Origin: Leptasterias polaris | Lineage: Eukaryota > Echinodermata > Asteroidea > Forcipulatida > Asteriidae | Length of the DNA: 64,000 bases | Assembly: GCA_037783415.1 (NCBI GenBank) | Contig: JAZGTN010000009.1 | Span: 62,001-126,000, forward strand | Direction of reading: 5' to 3' | Shown here: in pieces, positions 46,597 to 56,725 of the stretch | Layout of the letters: the number at the start of each line of letters is the position of its first letter | How positions within the stretch are numbered: the stretch's first letter is position 1 | Made by a program: the position numbers and the translations under genes | The notes under the pieces: generated by a model | Database searches by the model: none | Told to the model about the DNA's origin: nothing | What the model saw: the letters and a program-made list of their open reading frames with translations, nothing else

Positions 46597-46795
46597 GTAT
46601 GACCAGTAAATTGAATGAATCCTACTTTTGTAAAGATACTTTTTAACCACTAAAATAAAAAAGGCCTTCCTGTATAAACCTCAATCATGCAGAGCAGGTT
46701 GTACATTAAAGAAATTGTCATCCTAAAAACGTCATTTTTAAATAGATTTACGTAATGGTGCAAAAATGTCTTTTCTTTCTGCCCCCTTACCACAG
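46597..46795 (+). other. Intron between YR exons 1 and 2
   Basis: A short intron (199 bp) without 44-bp-motif units, donor GTATGA, acceptor CCCCCTTACCACAG. It contrasts with the repeat-filled introns elsewhere. Confidence 0.65.
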
Positions 46796-47044
46796 GATCG
46801 TGCTCTCAGAAACTGGGAAGACCATCGTACGTAGGTATATTCGGTACGTTCGCAATAAGGCCCCAATAGAACCCAAAGGTGGGGAGGTGTTTTTTAACAC
46901 CGAGGGGAATCCCTTGACAAGCAGTTCGGTGGCTGACCACCTCCAAGCGTTGCAAAGGATGTCGGGTTATACTGGTATCACATGTACCAATATAAGAAGA
47001 TCAGTGACGACTCTTCTTCGGCGAGAAAACCTTGATGGTGCTAG
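46796..47044 (+). CDS. Tyrosine recombinase exon 2 (box II Arg)
   Basis: The exon is 249 nt, phase 2-2, donor GTAATT. It begins RIVLSETGKTIVRRYIRYVR, continues with a strand-rich stretch (GGEVFFNTEGNPLTS) and a helix (VADHLQALQRMSG), and ends with TCTNIRRSVTTLLRRENLDG. The last block aligns with the H-x-x-R box II of YRs: the Arg is kept (46998-47000), but the His position is Asn (N-I-R-R, 46989-47000). Asn or other residues occur at this position in some YRs, so loss of activity cannot be assumed. Confidence 0.78.
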
Positions 47045-47645
47045 GTAATTTCGTTTAAGCTTATCGAAATTAATCATTTAATATTTACTGAGGATAGAGC
47101 AGACTGTTCCCATGAAAAAAGGAGTTTGCCATAGCTTTGTTTTCGCCCCCCCCCCCCCTTTGACTGTACTGATGCAATTCCTTTGCACCGATGGCTATGC
47201 CTTCGAATTTGGCGCTTTTTGGCTATAACAACTGTTTTTTACACAAAATGCTTTAACTATTACATAAAAGCGCCCAACTCGAAGGCAATCTGTACATTGG
47301 TCTAGTGTTTCTTTTTGGGGTTTGCCTTACCTTTGAGCCTTTTTGATAAGAGTGAGCTATAAGGGTCTTCTTTGATGTAGTCTTTTTACTAAGGTTTTTT
47401 TCTTAATTAAGGGTACATTTTATGTAGTCTTATCAGGGCGTGCCGCGGGCTTACCTTTGATGTTGCCTTTTTACTAGTTTTTTTTTTTGATGTAGCCGTT
47501 TTACTAATTGCTTTCTTTTACAGAAGGTAGCCCCAAAGGTGGGAAACACTAAGTTGCACTTACTATTTAATTATATTATTATTGATACTATCAATACTTT
47601 GAAAGCGTTGATTGCTAATTACCCGCACTTGTTCACATTTTGTAG
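47045..47645 (+). other. Intron before tyrosine exon, copy 2
   Basis: It contains a poly-C run (about 47,148-47,158) and 44-bp-motif relatives. From about 47,430 it aligns with copy 1 (about 5,515-5,734), but the RING-like and membrane ORFs found upstream in copy 1 are absent here. Confidence 0.6.
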
Positions 47646-47774
47646 TTCAGTGGCTAGAACCCTAGGGCACAGTTTAAAAACTGCCACCACCTACTACGAC
47701 AACGAAAGTCCAACTAAGGCAGCAATACTCGTTCACCAGTCCATCATGGATCTGGAAACAGCCACATCAAGAAG
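47646..47774 (+). CDS. YR catalytic-tyrosine exon, copy 2
   Basis: The exon is 129 nt, phase 2-2, donor GTGAGT, encoding SVARTLGHSLKTATTYYD, then ESPTKAAILVHQSIMD. His at 47668-47670 and, nine residues on, the second of two tyrosines (47695-47697) fit the YR G-H-x9-Y spacing, so that Tyr is the predicted nucleophile. The nucleophile is encoded apart from the Arg/Lys residues, so enzyme activity depends on correct splicing of exons 46796 and 47646. Confidence 0.82.
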
Positions 47775-48395
47775 GTGAGTTTTGATGCCAAATTCAATCA
47801 AGTTGCACATACATGTTTCAATTAGTGATAACATAATATTTTTATCGGTCAATACGAGCAAGTGATTTTTAGAACACCTTTGATAATGAAGCAATTGTTT
47901 TCCTTTTTTGATCAACCCCTAGGGTCCACAAAAGTGATTATAATATAGTGATTAGCAATTGAACAAAAATCTTCCAATATTATTTTGTGTTCATTAATTT
48001 GTTAAATTCAGCCTGACAGTTTGGTAAAGCCGACTGTTGTTTAAATTTTGATATGCCCTAAGTTTAACCCTAACCTAAGAGTTTACTTTGATCTAGTTTC
48101 TTACTAAGTGTTAGTTCCTTTGATTAGCTTGTTTACTACGGATCACCGTTTGCAGTTACTATCCGTGGGGGCAAGGCAATTTATCGAAAGAAGATTTTTT
48201 TCTAGGGTGTTTTCCTATGAGTTTCCTTTGGTCTGGCCAGTTTACTAAGAGTTTGCCCTAAGGGGATAGATTTTGAATGGTTTACCCTATTAAGTATACC
48301 TTTTGATGTAGCCTTTTCGCTATTGGTTTTCCCCGAGTTTTCAATTTTTGTGCAGCCTTTGTATTGCCGGCTTTTCTTAAGGTTACCTGTGATGT

Positions 48396-48696
48396 AATAA
48401 TAATAATAATAATAACCAGTTCTTATATAGCGCATTTCACAATAACGTCTCAATGCGCTTTACATTAGTGCCCTGGTCATTGGGCCAATAACATTCTTTT
48501 TAAAATCTTTCTCAGCTCCCTGGGGAGTATACAGCCTGTGCTGCAATTATATGCGCTACTAGGCTAAATCAATCACAAGAACCATCTCTGCCCTCACAGG
48601 TACCCATTTTACCCCTGGGTGGAGAGAAGCAATTATAGTTAAGTGAGAGCTTGAGTTCGGAGTTCGGTGCTCTTATCCGCTCGGCCACGACACGCC
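48396..48696 (-). mobile_element. tRNA-derived SINE
   Basis: Read on minus, it begins GGCGTGTCGTGGCCGAGCGG (tRNA-Ser/Leu-like A box), has a degenerate B-box region, and ends GCGCTATATAAGAACTGG followed by TTATT repeats. It splits the recurrent intron phrase GATGTA/GCTGTATAT. The pattern matches marine deuterostome SINEs as I remember them. Confidence 0.82.
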
Positions 48697-48877
48697 ATAT
48701 AGCTGTATATTTGTTTTGTCCTTTAATATTTCAAAAGGGAAATAATTTATTAGTAACTTTGTCGAGTGTAGGGTTGACAGATTTACTCAAGTTTACTCTG
48801 GCTGGGTAACAAAATGAAGTTTCCGATGATCTATTAAAAATGTTGTTCTTCTGTTATCTACCTTTTTTACGAAATAG

Positions 48878-49012
48878 CAGAAAATCACACAGTGGTAAGA
48901 AGCAACATGAACAAGACAGGGTGAATAATGAAGAAGGAATCGTCGTTGAAGCTCCGTCATCTTCTTCATCAACAGACGAGAGTCCCATCACTCCATTGCC
49001 ATCTTACAAAAG
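48878..49012 (+). CDS. A cassette exon, downstream array no. 1 (short form)
   Basis: The exon is 135 nt, phase 2-2, with an in-frame 18-nt deletion (the SKLLNS segment is missing) and start SRKSHSGKKQHEQDRVNNEE. It is of the upstream-array subtype (SHSGKK, HEQD) although it lies after the YR exons. Confidence 0.72.
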
Positions 49013-49175
49013 GTTTGTGCAATTCATGTGGTTTTTTTTTTATTTAGATTTTTTAAACATGTGTCGTCTTTAGGTGCGAGGGAGGTTTGCAGCCGTTTTC
49101 AGTGGGGGCAGGGTGATTTCTCGGAAGAGGGTGCATTTCTCTGGGGTGCCTTCCTATAATTATGAGTTTCGTTTG

Positions 49176-49495
49176 GTCTTGTCATTTTGCTGAGGGTTTG
49201 CCCTAAGGGTACATTTTGATGAAGCCTTTTAACCAGTGGTTTACCCTGAGTATAACTATGGATGTATCCTTGTTACTATTGGTCTTGCCATTTTGCTGAG
49301 GGTTTGCCCTAAGGGTACAATTTGATGAAGCCTTTTAACCAGTGGTTTACCCTGAGTATAACTATGGATGTATCCTTGTTACTATTGGTCTTGCCATTTT
49401 GCTGAGGGTTTGCCCTAAGGGTACAATTTGATGAAGCCTTTTAACCAGTGGTTTACCCTGAGTATAACTATGGATGTATCCTTGTTACTATTGGT
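49176..49495 (+). repeat. 106-bp tandem repeat, three units
   Basis: TTTTGCTGAGGGTTTGCCCT recurs at 49185, 49291 and 49397. Two-unit versions occur in the later introns (about 50.28-50.49, 51.12-51.33 and 51.96-52.17 kb). The unit contains two or three 44-bp-motif relatives. Confidence 0.8.
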
Positions 49496-49696
49496 TTTCC
49501 CTAAGTGTTGCTTTTACCTGCAGCCTTTGTATTGCCGGCTTTTATTAGGGTTACCTTTGATGTAGCTGTATATTCTTGTGGTCCATTAATATTTTAAAGA
49601 ATTTATTAGTAACTTTGTTGACAGATTTACTAAAAGTTACTCAGGCTGGGTAACAAAATGAAGTTTTCATTGATCTATTATAACTGTTGTTCTTAT

Positions 49697-49845
49697 AAGA
49701 AGTAATTATAACTATAAATGTAAATAGCAGTGAACTTGCGGGTACAACCATGTGTATAATCTCATTTGGGGGGAGTGTTGGCTCTGAAAAGAGCCGGTTT
49801 GGTCTCGACGTTTCAAACAGTATACTCTGCTCGTCTTCAGGAGAA
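49697..49845 (-). mobile_element. Penelope-like fragment with 11-bp TSD
   Basis: A 149-bp insert is bounded by GTTGTTCTTAT at 49686-49696 and 49846-49856. On minus it reads CTCCTGAAGACGAGCAGAGT...GAAACGTCGAGACC. CTGAAGA, a foldable GAGCAG...CTGTTT stem and GAAAC resemble a hammerhead ribozyme core, known from Penelope-like elements. Confidence 0.6.
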
Positions 49846-49880
49846 GTTGTTCTTATGTTATCTACTTTTTTACAAAATAG

Positions 49881-50033
49881 TAGCAAACCTCAAAGTGGTA
49901 AGAAGCAACATGAAGAAGACACCGTGAATAATGAAGAAGGAACCGTCGTTGAAGCTCCGTCATCGAAGTTACTGAATTCCTCTCCTTCATCAACAGACGA
50001 GAGTCCCATCACTCCATTGCCATCTTACAAAAG
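49881..50033 (+). CDS. A cassette exon, downstream array no. 2
   Basis: The exon is 153 nt, phase 2-2, encoding SSKPQSGKKQHEEDTVNNEE and ending LPSYKR. The Penelope-like fragment ends about 36 bp before it, just upstream of its pyrimidine tract. Confidence 0.75.
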
Positions 50034-50726
50034 GTTTGTGCAATTCTTGTGTTTGGAGTCTTGACAGACACGACAAAAAGGGCATGCAATGAATCTAGCC
50101 TTCCTTCTAAGGGTTAGTTCTAAAGGTTTTTGGGTTTTTTATTTAGATTTTTTTTAAACATGTGTCACCTTTAGGTGCGAGGGAGGTTGCAGCTGTTATC
50201 AGTGGGGGCAGGGCGATTTCTCGTAAGAGGGTGCATTTCTCTAGGGTGCCTTCCTATAATTATGAGTTTCGTTTGGTCTTGCCATTTTGCTGAGGGTTTG
50301 TCCTAAGGGTACATTTTGATGAAGCCTTTTAACCAGTGGTTTACCCTGAGTATAACTATGGATGTATCCTTGTTACTATTGGTCTTGCCATTTTGCTGAG
50401 GGTTTGCCCTAAGGGTACATTTTGATGAAGCCTTTTAACCAGTGGTTTACCCTGAGTATAACTATGGATGTATCCTTGTTACTATTGGTTTTCCCTAAGT
50501 GTTGCTTTTACCTGCAGCCTTTGTATTGCCGGCTTTTCTTAGGGTTACCTTTGATGTAGCTGTATATTCTTGTGGTCCATTAATATTTTAAAGAATTTAT
50601 TAGTAACTTCGTCGAGTGTAGGGTTAACAGATTTAGTACAATTTACTCGGGCTGGGTAACAAAATGAAGTTTTCATTGATCTATTATAACTGTTGTTCTT
50701 ATGTTATCTACTTTTTTACAAAATAG

Positions 50727-50879
50727 TAGCAAACCTCAAAGAGGTAAGAAGCAACATGAAAAGGACACCGTGAATAATGAAGAAGGAATCGTCGTTGAAG
50801 CTCCGCCATCGAAATTACTGAATTCCTCTTCTTCATCAACAGACGAGAGTCCCATCACTCCATTGCCATCTTACAAAAG
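50727..50879 (+). CDS. A cassette exon, downstream array no. 3
   Basis: The exon is 153 nt, phase 2-2, encoding SSKPQRGKKQHEKDTVNNEE, then IVVEAPPSK, ending LPSYKR. The Gly-Lys-Lys context is made more basic (QRGKK, HEKD). Confidence 0.75.
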
Positions 50880-51565
50880 GTTTGTGCAATTCTTGTGTTT
50901 GGAGTCTTTACAGACACGACAAAAAGGGCATGCAATGAATCTAGCCTTCCTTCTAGTTCTAAAGGTCTTTGGTTTTTTTTTTTTTGGTTTTTTTAAACAT
51001 GTGTCACCTTTAGGGCGAGGGAGGTTTGCAGCTGTTATCAGTGGGGGCAAGGCTATTTCTCGGAAGAGGGTGCATTTCTCTGGGGTGCCTTCCTATAATT
51101 ATGAGTTTCGTTTGGTCTTGCCATTTTGCTGAGGGTTTGCCCTAAGGGTACATTTTGATGAAGCCTTTTAACCAGTGGTTTACCCTGAGTATAACTATGG
51201 ATGTATCCTTGTTACTATTGGTTTTGCCATTTTGCTGAGGGTTTGCCCTAAGGGTACATTTTGATGAAGCCTTTACACCAGTGGTTTACCCTGAGTATAA
51301 CTATGGATGTATCCTTGTTACTATTGGTTTTCCCTAAGTGTTGCTTTTACCTGCAGCCTTTGTATTGCCGGCTTTTCTTAGGGTTACCTTTGATGTAGCT
51401 GTATATTCTTGTGGTCCATTAATATTTTAAAGAATTTATTAGTAACTTCGTCGAGTGTAGGGTTAACAGATTTAGTACAATTTACTCTGGCTGGGTAACA
51501 AAATGAAGTTTTCATTGATCTATTATAACTGTTGTTCTTATGTTATCTACTTTTTTACAAAATAG

Positions 51566-51718
51566 TAGCAAACCTCAAAGAGGTAAGAAGCAACATGAAA
51601 AGGACACCGTGAATAATGAAGAAGGAATCGTCGTTGAAGCTCCGCCATCGAAATTACTGAATTCCTCTTCTTCATCAACAGACGAGAGTCCCATCACTCC
51701 ATTGCCATCTTACAAAAG
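51566..51718 (+). CDS. A cassette exon, downstream array no. 4
   Basis: The exon is 153 nt, phase 2-2, a duplicate of no. 3 with the same replacements, 839 bp downstream as part of a recent tandem duplication of exon plus intron. Confidence 0.75.
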
Positions 51719-52391
51719 GTTTGTGCAATTCTTGTGTTTGGAGTCTTTACAGACACGACAAAAAGGGCATGCAATGAATCTAGCCTTCCTTCTAGTTCTA
51801 AAGGTCTTTGGGTTTTTTATTTAGATTTTTTTAAACATGTGTCACCTTTAGGGCGAGGGAGGTTTGCAGCTGTTATCAGTGGGGGCAAGGCTATTTCTCG
51901 GAAGAGGGTGCATTTCTCTGGGGTGCCTTCCTATAATTATGAGTTTCGTTTGGTCTTGCCATTTTGCTGAGGGTTTGCCCTAAGGGTACATTTTGATGAA
52001 GCCTTTTAACCAGTGGTTTACCCTGAGTATAACTATGGATGTATCCTTGTTACTATTGGTTTTGCCATTTTGCTGAGGGTTTGCCCTAAGGGTACATTTT
52101 GATGAAGCCTTTACACCAGTGGTTTACCCTGAGTATAACTATGGATGTATCCTTGTTACTATTGGTTTTCCCTAAGTGTTGCTTTTACCTGCAGCCTTTG
52201 TATTGCCGGCTTTTCTTAGGGTTACCTTTGATGTAGCTGTATATTCTTGTGGTCCATTAATATTTTAAAGATTTTATTAGTGTAGGGTTGACAGATTTAC
52301 TAAAATTTAATCGGGCTGGGTAACAAAATGAAGTTTTCATTGATCTATTATAACTGTTGTTCTTCTGTTGTCTACTTTTTTTTCGAAATAG

Positions 52392-52545
52392 TAGCAAACC
52401 TCAAAGTGGTAAGAAGCAACATGAAGAAGAAATCATGAATAATGAAGAAGGAACCGTCGCTGAAGCTTCATCATCGGAGTTACTATATTCCTCTTCTTCA
52501 TCAACAGACGAGGGCATGCATAGAATCAGCCCTTTGCGACTTTAA
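52392..52545 (+). CDS. Terminal A-family exon with stop codon, copy 2
   Basis: It starts SSKPQSGKKQHEEEIMNNEE and diverges after SSSTDE to GMHRISPLRL and TAA (52543-52545). It matches the copy 1 terminal exon except for a few residues (LHR to MHR, APSSKLL to ASSSELL). There is no cassette donor, so the protein ends here. Confidence 0.72.
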
Positions 52546-55500
52546 ACTTCGATATGTCCGCTCCAATACGTAGCCTTTTTACTATGGATTTACCCTATGG
52601 GAGCATTTTGATGTTGCCTATTTTTTAAGGGTTTGTCCTCAGGATACCTTTGATGTAGCCTTTTTCCTGACGGTTTTTAAGTGTACTTTTGTAGCCTTTT
52701 CACTAATTGCTATCCTTAATGAATGGTTCGAATGGTTTTAATTTAAAATTCCTGTAACTGTGGATAAGGAAAGAGAATGAAGAAGTAATCATTTTTGTAA
52801 CTGTATGGATATGGAACTGTATTTACGGAAATATAATCTGGCGCAAATCTATTTTGAGTAATTACCAAACGTGTTCAGTGCCTTTAAAAGTTCTGAGGTA
52901 ATGATGCCGATTAGCTTGTCAAATAATAATGTAAAATTTTGTATAATGTGATTACACGGGTTTTTGATAGTTGGTTCAAAATCTGCTGCAGTCTTGTAAC
53001 TATATGTAACTGGATATGGAACTGAATATGGAAATACAATCTGAGAGCAAATAATATATTTGATAGCGTTTGGTTTAATTTAAGATCATCCTAGTACTTT
53101 AAATGCAGATATATAGATTTGTTAGCTTTGTGTTACAATCTAGATCACATTAGTAATTTTATACCAAACAAATCACGTTAATAATTCTGAAGTAATCATG
53201 TTGCCGATTGTCTTGTCAAACTTGATAATCTTGGGATGTGATTAAACGGATTTTTGATAGCTTGCTTACAATCTGACGTAATCTCTCTTCTTTTGCATAC
53301 TTGTGCATTATCTGAACCATTGTAAATGTATAAATGATGAAGAAGTTGTAATTCCTGTAACTGTATGGATATGGAACTGTGGATTAGATCACATTGGTAT
53401 TATTACCAAACAAATCACTTTAAAAGTTCTGAAGTAATAATGATGCAGGTTATTTTTTTCCTTTTTGGTAATCTTGTAATGTGATTGAACGGGTTTTTGA
53501 TTGTTGGTTCACAGTCTGTTGCAGTCTTTCTCTGTCATACTTGTGCATTATTTTGCACCACTGCAAAAATTTGTAATTCATGACGAAGTTTTAATTCCTG
53601 CAACTGTATTAATATGGAACTGTATTCAGAAAATAGAACCTGGCGCAAATTATAGATTTGATAGTTTTTGGTAGTACTTTTATAACCACGTATATTTATA
53701 TAATTATTTCACAGCTCTTGGTTTTAATCGTGATCACAATTTGTGCTCTTGTAACAAAACAAATCACGTTAAAAGTTCTGAAGTCACAATGAGGCCGATT
53801 ATCTTGTCAAACTTTGTTAATCTTGTGATGTGATTACGGGCTGATATACGGGTTTTGATTGTTGATTCACGGTCTGTTGTCGTCATTTTCTGTCTAACTT
53901 GTGCATTGTTTTGCACCACTTCAAATGTGTAATCAATGGTTTTAGTTTAATGTGTAATGAATGGTTCGAATGGTTTTAAATTAAAATTCCTGTAACTGTA
54001 TGGATAAGGAAAGAGAATGAAGAAGTAATCATTTTTGTAACTGTATGGATATGGAACTGTATTTACGGAAATAGAATCTGGCGCAAATCTATTTTGAGTA
54101 ATTACCAAACGTGTTCAGTGCCTTTAAACGTTCTGAGGTAATGATGCCGATTACCTTGTCAAATAATAATGTAAAATCTTGTATAATGTGATTACACGGG
54201 TTTTTGATAGTTGGTTCAAAACCTGTTGCAGTCTTGTAACTATATGTAACTGTAAGGATATGGAACTGAATATGGAAATAGAATCTGAGAGCAAATAATA
54301 TATTTGATAGCGTTTGGTTTCATTTTAGATCATCCTAGTACTTTAAATGCAGATATATAGATTTGATAGCTTTGTGTTACAATCTAGATCACATTAGTAA
54401 TTTTATACCAAACAAATCACGTTAATAATTCTGAAGTATTCATGTTGCCGATTGTATTGTCAAATTTGATAATCTTGGGATGTGATTATACGGGTTTTTG
54501 ATAGCTTGCTTACAATCTGACGTAATCTCTCTTCTTTTGCATACTTGTGCATTATTTTGGACCATTGTAAATGTATAAATGATGAAGAAGTTGTAATTCC
54601 TGTAACTGTATGGATATGGAACTGTGGATTAGATCACATTAGTATTTATATTACCAAACAAATCACTTTAAAAGTTCTGAAGTAATAATGATGCAGGTTA
54701 TTTTTTCCTTTTTGGTAATCTTGTAATGTGATTGAACGGGTTTTTGATTGTTGGTTCACAGTCTGTTGCAGTCTTTCTCTGTCATACTTGTGCATTATTT
54801 TGCACTACTGCAAAATTTTGTAATTAATGAAGAAGTTTTAATTCCTGCAACTGTATGAATATGGAACTGTATTCAGGAAATAGAATCTGGCGCAAATTAT
54901 AGATTTGATAGTTTTTGGTAGTATTTATATAACCACATTATATCTATATATTTGTTCACAGCTCTTGATTTCAATCGTGATCACAATTAAGTGCTCTTGT
55001 AACAAAACAAATCACGTTAAAAGTTCTGAAGTCACAATGATGCCGATTATCTTGTGATATATATTGGCTGATATATGGGTCTTGGCTGATATATGGGTTT
55101 TTGATTGTTGATTCACGGTCTGTTGCCGTCTTTTTCTGTCAAACGTGTGCCTTATTTTGCACCACTGCAAATGTGTAATCAATGGTTTTAATTTATTGTG
55201 TAATTAATGGTTCGAATGGTTTAAAATTAAAATTCCAGTACCTGTATGGATAAGGAAAGAGAATGAAGAAGTAATCATTTTTGTAACTGTATGGATATGG
55301 AACTGTATTTACGGACATAATAATCTGGCGCAAATCGATAGACTTGATAGCTTTTGGTTTAAATTTTTATCACATTTTTAGTACTTTTATAACAAGATAT
55401 ATAGTTTTGATAGCTTTTAGTTTCAATCTAGATCACATTACTGCTTTTATAATCAAACAAATCACGTTAAAAGTTCTAAAGTAATAATGATTCTTATTTA

Positions 55501-55560
55501 TATCTTGCAAAATTTGGTATTTTTGTATCATGATTATACGAGTTTTTGATCAGTTGTTTA
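52546..55560. repeat. AT-rich irregular tandem repeat downstream of copy 2
   Basis: After about 180 bp of probable 3' flank, the same repeat family as 10,071-11,830 extends for nearly 3 kb with more units. Several units recur at about 1.26 kb (GTAATCATTTTTGTAACTGT near 52,784 and 54,024, then about 55,270). No gene is supported. Confidence 0.7.
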
Positions 55561-56325
55561 CAATCTGTTGCAGTGCTTTTTCCTTTTTACATAAAAGTTT
55601 AATGTGTTGTTTTAGTAAACTGCTTGTTTCAATAAAAATGGTATTATATCACTATTCGCATGTGTTTACATTTTGTTTTCTTTCTCTGGGTTCAAATGTA
55701 CCAAAAGGGCTTATTCTTAGTAAAAAGGCTACATGGAGGAAACACTTAGGGCATTAGCTCTTTACCCTTAACAATATTGATCGTTTAAAACTTCAAATAT
55801 GTAGGTTGTTTTTTACATATGGTTTCCTCTTGAGGGTCCATTTTAGACGTAGTCTTTGAACCAATAGGTTCCCCGTGGCTGCCCTTGATGTAGCCTTTTG
55901 ACCCAGGGTTTGCCCTTACGATACATGCTATGTAGACATTTTATGAAGCCTTTTAACAAGGGCTCGCCCCAAGGTTTCCCCTGATCTAGCTTTTTCACTA
56001 AGGATTGTACTAAGGGGAAAGGGAGGCTTGTAGCCATTATCCTTACGAGAAAAGGAAGCAATACCAAAGGGGCACAACATTAAACGGCGCTCGTAACATC
56101 ATTAACCGACTCCTACACTCGACTCCTTCTCCGATATAGCCTTTTTACTAAAGGTTTGCTCTAAGGATACCCTTAATAGCTCTTTTAACAGGGGTCTCTT
56201 TTAAGGTAGCCTTGTGATGAGGGATTGCAATAATGGTTCCTCGTGCGATTTCTCGCAAGAGGGCGTCATCTGATATCGCGGAACGCTAGTTTCTTCTCAG
56301 GGAATGCCCTTTACATTCTGGTTCT
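55561..56325. other. Spacer matching 11.83-12.6 kb
   Basis: It shares the ACATGGAGGAAAC, ACATATGGTTTCCTCTTG and GTGCGATTTCTCGCAAGAGG phrases with the spacer after copy 1, including several 44-bp-motif units. No ORF of note. Confidence 0.6.
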
Positions 56326-56725
56326 CTAACCCTAGCCCTAACCCTAGCCCTTTTCCCTAACTAATAGTCCTATCCTTAGCCCTAATCCTAACCATAATCC
56401 TAACCCTAACCCAAACTCTAACCCAAACCCAAACCCTAACCCTAACCCTAATCCTAACCCTAACCCAAACATAGCCTTTCTGTAGCTTATAGCCCTAACC
56501 CTAGCCCTAACCCTAACCCTACCCTAACCCTAACCCTAACCCTAACCCTAAACCCTAACACTAACCCTAACCCTAGCCCATTTTTCTAGCCTTTGGCCCA
56601 AACATAGCCTTTTTGTAGCTTATAGCCCTAACCTTAGCCCTTTCCCTAACCTTAGTCCTAACTCTAGCCCTAACCCTAGCCCTTTTCCCTAGCTAATAGT
56701 CCTAACTTTAGCCCTAACCCTAACG
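56326..56725. repeat. Interstitial telomere-like CCCTAA repeats, second tract
   Basis: CCCTAA/CCCTAG/CCCAAA runs lie in the same orientation and relative place as the 12.6 kb tract. They include AGCTTATAGCCCTAACC interruptions shared with the first tract. Confidence 0.9.

Larger units (their letters stand above)
47775..52391 (+). other. Introns of downstream A-cassette array, copy 2
   Basis: The introns align with those of copy 1. They contain 44-bp-motif units, a 106-bp tandem repeat, a SINE and a Penelope-like fragment. The phrase TTTGTCGAGTGTAGGGTTGACAG precedes most A exons by about 100 bp. Confidence 0.65.
20700..52545 (+). other. Gene copy 2: cassette-array zinc-finger tyrosine recombinase
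   Basis: Predicted plus-strand gene of about 32 kb: leader region (about 20.7 kb), micro-exon (21254), decayed cassettes (23.85-26.2 kb), 26 intact phase-2 cassettes (26850-44439), linker exon, zinc-finger/YR exon, second YR exon, tyrosine exon, four A cassettes and a stop-bearing terminal exon. All intact exons join in frame. The YR core alone is 514 codons (45125-47774 spliced); full cassette inclusion upstream adds 867. The most likely identity is a Crypton-type YR element or a host gene derived from one. The true 5' end and splicing pattern are unknown. Confidence 0.65.
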
